A DNA stretch of 64,000 bases. It comes from Eupeodes corollae (lineage: Eukaryota; Arthropoda; Insecta; Diptera; Syrphidae). Positions 1 through 11,295 of this stretch are shown one piece after another. Both the position numbers and the translations under genes were made by a program. Below the pieces are notes generated by a model that saw nothing but the letters and a program-made list of their open reading frames with translations, had not been told where the DNA came from and did not search any database. Location: positions 42,481,946-42,545,945 of the forward strand of contig NC_079148.1 in NCBI RefSeq assembly GCF_945859685.1, in the 5' to 3' direction. The number at the start of each line of letters is the position of its first letter. Position 1 is the first letter of the stretch.

Positions 1-509
1 AAAACCTATAAATCAGTTTTTAAAAAATATGTATGGTGATTTCAGTTCTAAAATTAGCTCAAGAATAATTCACATTATATTTCTAAACTTAATATCATTA
101 ATAAATTTGATTGAAAGAAGTGGACTTACATAAATGGCTCTCTTGAAAATTTCCAAATTAAGCATTTAAAATTACTAACTCTTTGTGAACTTCTTTAAAT
201 ATAATTTCAAATTAATTAATTAAATAATTTGTATTTAATTTATCAATAGATCGAAGGATTTGTGCTTCAAAATGATGATTTAAGAGAATCTCAGAATTTC
301 CTTCTTAGGAGACTAAATAGGGTCTCCCAATAAAAGGTTTAATTTTGTAATTAATAAATGGAAACAATTTTTCGAAAAATCAATGGATTTGACAGTGGTT
401 GACAATGTATGGTCTTGAATTTGTGGTCCCAATGAAAAAAGACTTAAGGTGATTTCGGTTACCAATTGTATATCAATCCATTGCACCAGTCTTATTTTCT
501 AATAAGTAA
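1..509. other. AT-rich spacer, no gene seen
   Basis: No open frame with recognisable protein similarity and no repeat structure was seen here. It ends at the target-site duplication of the retroelement that follows. Confidence 0.5.
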
Positions 510-520
510 GGTCCAATCAC

Positions 521-3405
521 TCCTACTCTCACCTCCCCGTGGTGAACATCGGGTGCCTAGTACCTTAACTGGAGATTGGGTTCCAACCTCAGTGGAAAGT
601 TGTTGGGGGCAGCAAACGAGAGAGGGAGAGTGGAAACACTGAGGCACCACTCCTTATCCACACGGCAGCGGAGGAATTCTCGAGATGAAATCAACAGTGG
701 CGTCTATAGTTCCAGTAAGGCTGAACTACTTTTTGAACACCTTATAGGGCTTCTTCGACATATTTGAAGCGCAGGTCTATAAGTAGCGGGGGTTGTGCCG
801 TCGCGGTGACTTTCTGGCCACGTAAAAACATCATAGTTGCGAAGCACAAGCAATCCTTGGATACGGACGGATTTACTATTGACAACCTACGCAAACGAAT
901 TAAGGACAAGGAACTACGAATCTGTACGTGGAATGTTAGGTCCGTTAACAGACCCCGTGCGGCCGAAGAATTAGCGGAGGCCCTAGACTGCTGTAAGGCA
1001 GACATCACCGCCATTCAGGAAATACGATGGGATGGGCCGGACAAAAAGAGAATGAAAAACTGCGACATTTACTATGGTGACTGCTACCGAGAAAACCAAC
1101 AGCGCTTATTTTAATGCGGCTTTGTCATTGAAGCCAGACTAAGCCAAGAAGTCTTGAGCTATAGGTGCATCAATGAGAGCGTAATGACCATCCGCTAAAA
1201 TCAAGGCTAAATTCGGTAACATTAGCCTGATATACGCGCACGCCCTGACAGAAGAGAAAGATGACAACAACAAAGATATGTTCTTCGACCTCTTAGACAA
1301 AACATATGAGTAGTGTCTTAGCTACGATATTAAAATTGTCCTGGGCGATTTGAACGCCAAGCTAGGATGGGAAGACATCTTTGGTGAAATAATCGGGAAA
1401 AACAGCCTGCACGACAACACTTCTGACAGCGTATTCAGGCTCATAGATTTTGCTGCGGGGCGAAACGTCATGGTAGCCAATACGCGTTTTTCACACCTCA
1501 ACATAAACCAAGGAAGTTGGAGATCTCCAGATCAATCTACCGTCAACCAGATTGACCCTATTGCGATCGACACCAGACACCCTTCCAGCATCATGGATGT
1601 TCGAACTTTTCGGGGAGCTAACATCGACTCGGACCACTACCTCGTTGTAGCCAAGGTAGCACTTCGGATTTCCAGACCCAAGGCAAGACGGGTAGGTGCT
1701 GGGAGAAGATACAACGTCGAACGGCTACAATCGCCAGAGATCGCCAAATCCTTTTCCGACCGAGTTACAAGTAACCTCTCTCGAAGTTCTCTGCCGCCAA
1801 CACAATGTATCGAAAACCAGTGGCAACATTGCCAAGATGCAATCAGAGAAGCCGCCTCTGATGTGCTAGGTTTCAAACAGACACCAACAAGGAACCCCTG
1901 GTTTTATGAGGAATGTCGGCAGGCAAATGCAGCCAAACAACAGGCACGCAAAGCGGCGCTGCATAGAAGGACGAGAGCTGCTCGTGAGCTCTATGAGCAG
2001 AAGAGGCGAGAGGAACGCCGACTTTTCAGAAGGAAAAAGAGAGGGCATGAGAAGCGTGCGGTCGAAGATGTTGAGAGGTATAAAAGCAGGAATGAGGTTC
2101 GAAAGTTTTATGAACAGGTGAAACAAATTCGCAGGTACATAAACCTAGAACCGAAGGCTGCAAAGACGAAAGTGGAAACATCATAGTGGAACCGCAGTCA
2201 ATACTGAGGATATGGAAGGACCACTTCTGCAAACTGTACAACGCCGACGACGAACTGAATTCCGCTGTCAGGCAAGATGATCCATTCAACATAGACGACG
2301 AAAGCCAACAATCCCGTCCTCCCGACTTAGACGAAGTAAAGATTGCCATATCTAAGCTGAAGTCTAATAAAGCTGATGGAGCGGATGGCTTGAATGCCGA
2401 GCTCTTTAAAGCACCTGGGGATAAGTTGTTTAGGAGCATGCACCATCTAATCTGTAAGATATGGTCGGAAGAAAGCATGCCCGATGAATGGAACCTCAGT
2501 ATTGTTTGCCCGATTCTGGAAAAAGGAGACCCTCTAAAGTGCACCAACTATAGAGGAATATGTCTACTTAACATCGCCTATAAAATCTTCTCTGCCGTAA
2601 TATGTGAACGTCTAAAGCCACAGTCAACAACCTGATAGGTCCTTATCAGTGTGGGTTTAGACCAGGAAAGTCCACAGTTGATCAAATATTAACATTACGG
2701 CAGATTCTGGAAAAAAAACCAAAGAACACCAAATCGACACCAAATCGACACCACCATCTTTTCATCGATTTCAAGGCCGCATATGACAGCATCTACAGGG
2801 ACGAGCTGTAAAAAGCCATGTCTAGTTTTGGCATCCCTGTCAAACTCGTCCATTTGTGCAGGATGACCATGGAGGACCATTCATGCTGCTCCATAAAGGT
2901 TGGAAACAACTTAACAGAACTTTTCGATGTCAAAAAAGATTTTAGACAAGGACCCTTATCATCCCCGTCTTGCTATACGGTGCAGAAGCATGGACTATGA
3001 CAAAAGTGGATGAAAGCACCTTTGGTCGGTTCGAGAGAAAAGTTCTTTGTGTGATCTACGGTCCCATATGCATCGAAGGGAAGGGGAGGAGAAGATGAAA
3101 CGACGAACTGTACAGTGACGTAGACTTAGCCAGAAAGGAAAAGTCCAACGACTAAGATGGCTGGGTCACGTAGATCGCATATAGAAACCAATGCCCCGGC
3201 TCGGAAAGTCGTCGAATCCACACCCACAGGACAGCGCAGTAGAGGAAGATCGCGGATTAGGTGGTACGCTCAAGTGGAAAGTGACCTCACCCAACTTGGA
3301 GCGCGAAACTGGAGACATCTAGCTATGGGCCGAGCTAGAAGTGTAGAAGTTTGTTCGGTGAGGCCCTAGTTCACACAGGACTGTAGCTCCACCTTAAGTA
3401 GGTAG
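521..3405 (+). mobile_element. RTE-A non-LTR retrotransposon, copy 1 (dead)
   Basis: This is a degenerate endonuclease/reverse-transcriptase retroelement. It is flanked by the 11-bp direct repeat GGTCCAATCAC at 510-520 and 3406-3416, a target-site duplication. The endonuclease part (about 880-1680) shows ICTWNVRS, QEIRW, GDFNAKLG and SDHYLV. The linker follows in the frame of 1350-2186, and reverse-transcriptase fragments lie at 2186-2635 and 2760-2960. The 3' end carries the family end CTAGTTCACACAGGACTGTA followed by TTAAGTAGGTAG. Several frameshifts and stops are present (for example near 1114, 1312 and 2186). Compared with copy 2, about 469 bp are missing between TTTAGACAAG and GACCCTTATC (near 2951), which removes the YADD catalytic motif. 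Clade placement (RTE-like, related to the endonuclease of craniofacial-development-protein-2-type genes) is from family knowledge and not certain. Confidence 0.9.
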
Positions 3406-3416
3406 GGTCCAATCAC

Positions 3417-6240
3417 ACTGTCATTTAAAGGATGAAGACGCTTTCCAACAATTATTCTTTAATTTATTGAGCACAAAATGCTAAGCTAGTGCTTATTAAA
3501 GTAGCATTCTAGGGGAAAGAGGACTCATTGATTTTTCGATGACGCATATTAAGGGCCCAATCAGCCAGGATATATGTTGCTGTTGATCGACCTGCGTTAA
3601 TTCTTGAGTTTACTGAACTTTAAGAGCTTTTAGACTTAAGTCCATATGCAAAAGTTATAAAATCAAAGAGACATTGAGAAATCTTATTTTTTGTCTAACT
3701 TTTAAATAACAGCAGCAATTCATTTCCAATAGCTCACATTTATAACAACAAAATATTGAGGGACTTTTTACGCAAAGTTAAGAACAGAAAGATGAAGTTT
3801 TAAGCTTACAATATTTTCAAAAACTGTTTTTAATCAATAGACGGAGTCAATTATTTCATCTTCTGTTTGGACATTTGAAGCAATTCTATTAACTTTATCT
3901 TTATGTATCTAATGTATTGTATTCAAAATTTAACCTTTTTCACTAAGGTTTAATCTGTTAGAAATTTATAACAGAAAACAAATTATTTAATTACAAACTT
4001 GTCAAAGCAAATGCAGATATGTTACTCATTGTGATGACACATATTAAATTAAAATGAGTATTTGATTATATTTAGGTAAAACCCAATTTGATCATTCTAT
4101 TAATTGTCTTCGATTTTCTATAGTCTAACGAGTTAAGTTAGTTATCGAATTTTATTTCTATATATGTATGTAAGCTTTAAACAACTAAATCTATATGCAT
4201 AGACCTTAAAACATTCATAGAATCGAGTAATTTATCTTTTGGTATCATTTAATTAAGTAATTGGGTCAAAATCACAAAATTTAATGCACATGAACTCTAC
4301 GATAGTATTATATACGAGTATAACGAGTATATCGATCTTTGCATAACATACAGCATTCTAAAACATTTCGAAAACCAAATCACGTCCCAATCAAATCCAA
4401 CCAGCAAGCAATCAAAATGTCACTGGGAACAAAAACTGGCACTGATGGTGCCTAATAGTTCTTTGAAATAAGTATGTAGACAAAAATAAAAAATAAATAA
4501 CTATACTATAATATACATCCCCATTTACCATAAAACATTATGTATAGATATAAAAACCCCGGCGGGAGAAGGAGAAAATCAATTTTGGTTATTTTACAAA
4601 ACAATGTATGTACACATCTATAATATAAAGGAAGAAGAAGAAATCCTTTAAGCCTTGGTTTTAATTTACAAGGCTGTTTTTTTGTTTTGGTTTTGGTTGT
4701 TTTTTTTTAATATTACATACACGACTTGATCCGCCCCCCATCACCATAATATCGTCAAGCCGCAAACTGAGTCGACGAAACTTTATAGTCAACAAACATA
4801 ATGTATTCGCTGACGACGACGACGAACGACGACGATAAACGTAAAACAAAAGCCGGAAACGTTGAAATGTGGAACAATTTTTGGGAGTTTTTGCGCTGAA
4901 TTCAAAACGTGTTGGTGTCGGGGGCAGAATGCATGAAATTCAAAAGGACATGCAAGCTTTGAAAGCATTTTTAAAAGCAGACAATAGCAACAATGGGGGA
5001 TATTAGTAAAGACAGGTTATATTTCAGCTTAGGAATTAATTCAGCGAAATAGATCAAACACATTGGCATTTTGAAACATTTAAATACCATTTATGTAGAA
5101 GGAGATATTACCTATACAATATACATCCCACATTTGTACATGCCTTCATTTCTTTTTAAATTAAAATGTATGTTATTTTCTGCTAAAGGGATTTGACCTT
5201 TATTCCCAAAGAAATGCCAATAAATAATTGAAGTTTTAAAAACTATTGTGTACTATAATATTTTAATGAAATAATTTCAGGACATTCTTGTTAGAAAATT
5301 AAATTGTGTCACTTTTAGGCTATATTTGTTTTGGACAAACCAGCCCCATTCATCTCTTAAGCATTTTTGTATTTGATAATAGACATGGCTAATATGCTCA
5401 CATGGAGATTAGATGATTAGTTAAAAGCTGGAACATTTTTAGGAAATAATAAATAGTTTATTATTTTGTTCTTGAAAATGTATTTTGAGAAAATTTCAGA
5501 GTTCTGGCATCGAGTATATAATTTTAAATCGCTTAAGAATTTTAGTCAAAAATTGGTGCAAATCGAATGATAAGGAATTTTAATAATATGTCATCATTGG
5601 AGAAACGGACATTATTGTGAAAACGGATTTGGCTTTTCATAATTTGCTTTGCATACACGAGATATTACGCGCTTTTTTAGACATTGTCAAGACTCGATAA
5701 GGAAACTATAAAAGAGTTTCAGCTTACTTTTTCTTGTTCCCTACTATACTAGACCGAAGGGAAACCACCTTAGCGATTTCAATGATATTTTATGCACCTT
5801 AAAGTGTAATTGAAAATTGAACTATAAAAAAGAAAATATAATATAGAAAAATATAAACTCTCCATAAATGGACTATGTATAAAGGCTGGAAATTAAGTGT
5901 TCTACTTGTGAACCCGTATAAAGCCTGAAATTAGTTTTTCCTCAACCGATATTTCTTAGAAATTGTTGGTATAATTTATAACAATTTAAATCATTTTTAA
6001 TTTGAAATTTAAATTAAGTTTTTGGGAAGTAAATGGTACCAGAAGTTTGTGTTTACAAAGTCAAAATTGAGAAAAATATCAAATTATAATAATAACAACA
6101 TTCAACATAAGTCACAGAAGACCTTTCCCAAGGTTTTGTATTTGGCATCAAGTTAAACGCTTAACTTGAAAAGTATAAGAATTTTGTAGCAAGCATTGCA
6201 TTTGAAAAAAATTAACTCGAGATTTTAAACAAGCATTACA
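3417..6240. other. AT-rich spacer, no gene supported
   Basis: No coding region is supported. A GC-richer patch at about 4730-4930 contains GACGAC trinucleotide runs (4811-4836). It resembles fly leader or promoter DNA, but nothing decisive is visible. The rest is AT-rich simple sequence. Confidence 0.4.
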
Positions 6241-6243
6241 AAC

Positions 6244-6310
6244 GATGGTAGAGAAGCCGATTATACCTCTACAACCTACATTATATGGTCGATTGAGAAT
6301 AAACTAGGAA
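6244..6310 (+). other. Exon-like segment, diverged tandem copy 1
   Basis: Starting at GATGGTAGAGAAGCCGATTA, this stretch reads as a short peptide with DGREADYTSTTYIIWSIENK. It matches the segment 187 bp downstream (6431-6497) in both DNA and peptide, DGKEVDNAPTTYTTLSIDNY. The upstream frame has a stop within about 15 nt, so if it was ever an exon it is short or decayed. No protein family is recognised. Confidence 0.25.
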
Positions 6311-6357
6311 ATTAATGTTTAAAGCAGATTTGTGTTAAGTTTTTTTCATTTTTCAAG

Positions 6358-6502
6358 ACCACACAAATTTGTTGGTAAGCATTTAAATTTTATCAAAAAC
6401 ATCCCGGAAGATTTGTATGATATTAAAAAAGATGGTAAGGAAGTCGATAATGCCCCCACAACTTACACCACATTATCCATTGATAATTATTTGAAAATTA
6501 AG
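6358..6502 (+). other. Possible orphan exon, diverged tandem copy 2
   Basis: An open 145-nt segment is preceded by a pyrimidine-rich acceptor (TTTTTTCATTTTTCAAG, ending 6357) and followed by a good donor (GTATGCAT at 6503). It reads HKFVGKHLNFIKNIPEDLYD and then DGKEVDNAPTTYTTLSIDNY. The second half is similar to the segment at 6244-6310. No start, no partner exons and no family were recognised. It could be an exon of an unseen gene, a decayed exon, or chance. The splice signals and the paired copy are the only support. Confidence 0.25.
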
Positions 6503-6510
6503 GTATGCAT

Positions 6511-7204
6511 ACATTTTATTTTATTAATTGAACATTTTATTTTTTGTAAACTATATGGAGGTTTTTCAATCGTGTTTTCCTTCTTTTAAAAATGTACTTT
6601 ATTACTTGTTTTTTTTTCTCTGTTAAATAATGTTTCAGTAGTAAACAAACATATTTCACATCTCTGAATGTAAAACGTGTGGTCATAGGCTTTTGAAAAA
6701 ATTATCACAATAAAAAAGAAGAAAAAGGTTTTTAAGTAGATTCCTGTTAACCTTACATATTTTTGTGCAGCTCGAGACATTTTTTTAAAATGCTCTTAAT
6801 TGTTTCTTTAAATAACTTAGTTTCTTTCAATGTACAAAATATATTTTTTTACTGGTCTACAAGGGTAATTCGCACATTTATTTACCGCTAAACCGATTTA
6901 AATATTTATTGAAACAAACTCTTATTTATTTTCTGAATGAATATTTATCTATGTACATTTCTTAGTAAAAAAATAGATGTTTAAAATAAATTAAAAAAAA
7001 AAAAACAAAACTACTAACGATTTTCGAAAAGAAAATTATTGAGCTATATTTCTTTAAAAATTATATTGCATTTAAATGTTTGCAGATATATTATAGGTAT
7101 TATTTTTAAATATATACTCTTTCAAAACAAGACCAAGTCCGTACTTTTTAGTCGTGCATTTTATTTTTGAAATGTTTTTGATAGTTTGTAATCACCATTA
7201 GAAA
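6511..7204. other. AT-rich spacer
   Basis: Only AT-rich sequence with homopolymer runs is seen. Short open frames here have no recognisable features. Confidence 0.4.
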
Positions 7205-7212
7205 ACAAACAT

Positions 7213-8430
7213 CATTGCAAGCCCTTATTCTTCCCCGCTCAACATGGTTTTCATAAAGGTAGATCCACTAGGGCTAACTTAATTGAATTTGTATTCAAAG
7301 TTTTGTCAGCCCTCGAGAATGGCAATGAAGTTGATCTTGTATACACTGATTACAATAAAGCCTTTGATAAAATATTACATAAGATAATTTATCTCAAACT
7401 AAGAGCCCTAGGCTTTCCATCTATTTTTATAAACTGGATAAGCTCCTATCTTGCGAATAGAACTTGTAGAGTTCTCTTCCGTAACCCAGTCTCCTGTCCT
7501 ATACATGCAACTTCTGGAGTCCCACAAGGTAGTCACCTTGGCTCCCTTATCTTCGTCTTATCTGTTAACGATTTCTGTCTTAAATTAAAAACTCAGAAAT
7601 CCTAATGTTTTCGGATGTTAAGAAAATGTTTAAGATTATCTCAACTCCATCTGATTACTAACATTCACAAAATGATCTTAATATCTTTTTTGTTCGTTGC
7701 ATCCATAATTTCCTAGAGTTAAATGTAGGTAAATGTAAACAAAGGACAAATGAGTTTACTACTTCCTTAAAGACGTCGTCAACGTAGTCGATTCTATTAG
7801 AGATCTTGGCACTATGAGTAACAAACACCTGCATTTCCATTCCCATTTTGACAAAATTATTAATAAAGCTAAAGCTAATAGAACTCTCGGTTTTATGAAG
7901 AGATGGTCAAATGAATTTTCCAACCCTATGAAACTAAAGTGCATTACATTTCCCTAGCCCGTCCTCATCTTGAATATGCATGCCAAGTATGGTCTCCCTT
8001 TTATGAAAACCATTTACTCAGAATTGAAAATGTTCAAAGACGTTTCGTTCGATTTGCCTTACATGGCCTCCCCTGGGGTGATACATCCAACTTGCCTCCT
8101 TATGCCGATTGACTAAAACTGATAGGTTTGCTGCTGTTACATATTAGACGCAAAGAATTCTTCGTCACTTCAACGCTGCTATGCTAGTCTTCGACTTTAA
8201 CATTTCCAAATCCGATCTGAAAGATACCCTTTACTTTTTCTTTTTTTGAGTCCGAATTCCTTGCCCCTTTTAATTTTAAGTCTAATAAAATCAAAACTTG
8301 TATATTAGAGCTTTAATGTTGAAAACTGATAACAAGATCTTAAAAAAAATTAAAAATGTTAAGTTAATGTTAAGTTAAGTTATGTTAAGTTGTAGCTTGT
8401 ATTAAGCTGAATAAATAAATAAATAAACAT
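7213..8430 (+). mobile_element. Jockey-like non-LTR fragment, 5' truncated
   Basis: A reverse-transcriptase fragment begins at about 7225 with AQHGFHKGRSTRANLIEF, then VDLVYTDYNKAFDKI (motif A region) and SGVPQGSHLGSLIFVLSVND (motif B region, 7516-7575). Frameshifts follow, including the point where motif C should lie (FSD instead of FADD near 7610). The thumb and C-terminal part can still be read in pieces, with NRTLGFMKRWSNEF (near 7880) and RPHLEYACQVWSPF (near 7960). The element ends in a tail of AATA repeats at 8411-8428. The short repeat AAACATC occurs just before the 5' border and after the tail and may be a target-site duplication. It is non-functional. Jockey/CR1-type is the best placement, from the RT signature. 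Confidence 0.8.
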
Positions 8431-9590
8431 CGGTGGACTACCTATCCACCTTTTAGGCCACGAAAAACATCTGGCATACACTAAATACAAAGAGCCCGAG
8501 GTGCTTGTTTTCCTAAGCATATTGCATGTAAGATCGATAAATTGGTGTCATAACCAGACACTGTAAGATAGGTAGAAGTATTCTCAAATGATTTTTACAG
8601 AAACTGTATGGACGAGGTAGAGGCTAAAACGGTTCGTCACATGCTCTCAACCTGACCTGGTCAAGCTCAAAATAGTAAAGTCTACCTTGGACATTTTTTT
8701 ATAACTATCCAAACGATCTCAGACACATTAACATCACTTGTCTCTTACTTTTTGTAAGGAAACCGAATTGGGATAACAACAGGCCTAGGTTGGTCCTACT
8801 TCATCCCGGACAGACAAGACACTTCAACCTATCCTAACCTAATCAGTCTAATCACTTTTTAAGATTAAAAAAAAAAACATTATATAAGAAATCTATAAAC
8901 TAATATACCCGTACTCAATACATTTATTTTTTTAAAATTGCCATAAGTTGTTAATCTAAGTGTATTGCATAACCCTTAAATAAACGCTGAACCAAAGAAA
9001 ACAGAAAATAGTTAACATAGCTTCCGGGTAATTTTTTGTTTTGAACGTTTTTCAAACAATCCAATCGCATAAACCATAAGATACAAGGATTTTCGAAACT
9101 TTATAAAGAGTCAAATGAAGGCTTATAGCTACCGTACATAATTAACATATTCGTAAACAAAGTTGAGTTCAAAAATAAGAGAAAAGATTTTATTTTGAAA
9201 AATCATTAAAAACTCTGTATGATAGTGTATCACTTTAACCAGTGTTATTTTTGGAGAAACTAAAATATATTCCGATTATTTGCATTGTTCTGATTTATAA
9301 CTTACTGTTTAAGTTCAACTCTTATAATTTAAGGGCTATGCCTCGTGTATGTAAAACATTTTGCAATAGAAAGTCTAAGGTGGAATGAAATTAATCATTT
9401 CATTTACAAAAATATTCAACACAATTTATCTTCAAAAGACTTAAAAATCGTTGGAAAGTATTTAAAGCTTAAAACAATTTTAAAATGTCAAACAAAATAT
9501 CTTTTTAATAAATGGTTAACAAGAAGAGGTTGCATTTAAATAACTCGATATTTGGGTAGCTGTCTCCTTTGAGTCTCTCATCTACTGAAA
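8431..9590. other. Spacer; GC-richer unexplained part 8431-8860
   Basis: The first 430 bp are less AT-rich than the surroundings and look like old retroelement sequence (for example the end CTATCCTAACCTAATC near 8830). No frame gives a recognisable protein. The rest is AT-rich. A 64-codon open frame at 9345-9539 has no similarity that I recognise. Confidence 0.35.
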
Positions 9591-9599
9591 TTTGACAAG

Positions 9600-9905
9600 A
9601 AAAAATACTACGACACACGCTTTAAAAACGCATTGAAATTGTTAAAATTCACTAAAAAAATGTTGAAAGTACTTTTCAGGTATCATGAACCGACAATAGT
9701 GAAGCCGTCGAGCTCTTCGGAGCTCTAGAATTGAAGAATAAAGGACAACTTAGAATATTGTTGCTGCATCCCGTAGTGTTGAAGAAAAACTAGGCCTGTT
9801 AATTTCACTTCAAACTTTGCATACCAGACTTAGGTCACAATTGGCCAAGGTGAGCTCTTGAATTAACACCTTTAGACTTGTTCTTTGGAACCACGTGAAA
9901 TATAG
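9600..9905 (+). mobile_element. Mariner-family transposase remnant
   Basis: Pieces in several frames match the order of a mariner-type transposase. IEIVKIH (near 9632) is followed by HEPTIVKPSS (near 9690), then NIVAASRSVEEKLG (near 9750), and finally an ELTPLDLFFGT-like block (near 9865) corresponding to the family's DLTPLDFFLWG. Stops and frameshifts are frequent and most of the catalytic core is missing. A C-terminal remnant that may be of the same family lies in an intron of the PRDM gene at 34440-34800. Confidence 0.55.
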
Positions 9906-9909
9906 GGTT

Positions 9910-10432
9910 AAATGTTAAATAATAATAATAAGGAAAGTCGGACTTTATTTGAGGGGAGATACCGATGCATATTGGTTTTAAAATGTCTGAAATTTACTAT
10001 AAGCGAAATATATTGAGATGGAAGCTACAACTCGTCATTACGTTCGAAATTGAGGTCAAGATTTAACTGGTGTCCTTTTCTAAAAAAAAAATGAGTTATT
10101 ATTGCAATAAAGCACTGTTTATCAAAATAGACGTAAAACCAGCAACAGACATGATCATTAAGCATTTTTCAATGCCAAGTTTTAAATACTTATACGTTTA
10201 TGAGTTTCTGCCACTGTTAAGTATCCACTTCGAAAGAAAATTTAGATTAAAGTTCGAAACTAGTTAATTTAAAAAAAAGAATGTTTGGAACTTAAAATGG
10301 TAATATTTGTCCGTGATTATAGTTATGATTACAAAGAAAAGAAGAAAAGGATATTATAAAGAAAACAATCAAGAAATGAAGAAATAAAGAAAGGAGAAAG
10401 ATAAATTAAACTTAGCAAGTACAACAGTATTT
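9910..10432. other. AT-rich spacer
   Basis: No gene is seen. The open frame at 10070-10267 has no recognisable features. The right part (10320-10430) may be the 3' untranslated end of the retroelement that follows on the - strand. Confidence 0.35.
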
Positions 10433-11295
10433 TCAAAGCAGGTAGTAATGATTTTTAATGCTTTTCTTTAGTCTTGTAGCATCATTTATTTCTCCCAAGT
10501 GAGGAGGTAAAAAGTTAAATAGACGTGTAGAATATACAAAGAACTGATGCTCGGATGCAAGAGATGGATATAGTGGTTGTATCAAAATTCGAGTTTTAAG
10601 GGATGAGGCAGTACTTAAAACATATCTAAGGGATTGGGGTTGATTGGTCAAGAGAAACAAATTTGAGAAATTTAGAGATTCTATATCATATCTGTGTAAG
10701 CCAAAAATGTAACGGAAAAGACTATTTCTTTTGCTTCTGGAATCACAGTGCGATATTTTACAACCATAAATAAGGGTTGGTATGACTATAGTTTTTCCTA
10801 GAAGCATACGCACTTTGAATGGAGTGAAGAATTGAGTCGCCATAAAGTGCGTAGAATGCCATGCTTTTTACACACTGCATAACTGATATGGTTACTCCAA
10901 GTTAAGCAAACGTTAAAAACTACTCCAAGATTTTTAGCAGTTTCGAAATACAAGATACTACATTACCTTGCAGGATCAAAGGTGGAAAGTATGATACATC
11001 TACAATTTTGTTTCGATATGACAATGGAAACTGATTTTTTGGGGTTGATGACAAGGCTATTATTTTGAGACCAATTTAAAATTCTGTCGAGATCATAATT
11101 AATACAACACACACCATGTTCTATTAGCCCAAGAGGATAACTAATATATAATTGAACGTCGTCGTCGGCATACATTTGTAAATAACAATATTTAACAAGG
11201 GACGCCGAATCATTAACACGTAGACAACATAAAAGTGGACCTAGTATTAAGGCCTGTGGTACACCACCTGAAGTAGGAAGATCAGAGAAAAATTA
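10433..11295 (-). mobile_element. Non-LTR retrotransposon fragment (third RT family)
   Basis: Reading on the - strand, from right to left: a degraded motif B region (TSGGVPQ near 11270), then motif C as MYADDDVQLYI with one extra Asp (11140-11175), then LVINPKKSVSIVIS, and after a frameshift the C-terminal part at 10433-10843 (KTIVIPTLIYGCK, FGLHRYDIES, YSTRLFNFLPPHLG). The element is 5' truncated and carries no endonuclease. The sequence differs from the other RT families in this window. Jockey/I/CR1-type is the nearest guess. Confidence 0.75.

Noticed and set aside
9345..9539. 64-codon open frame
   Set aside because: No similarity, no splice signals that make sense, and AT-rich composition expected by chance.
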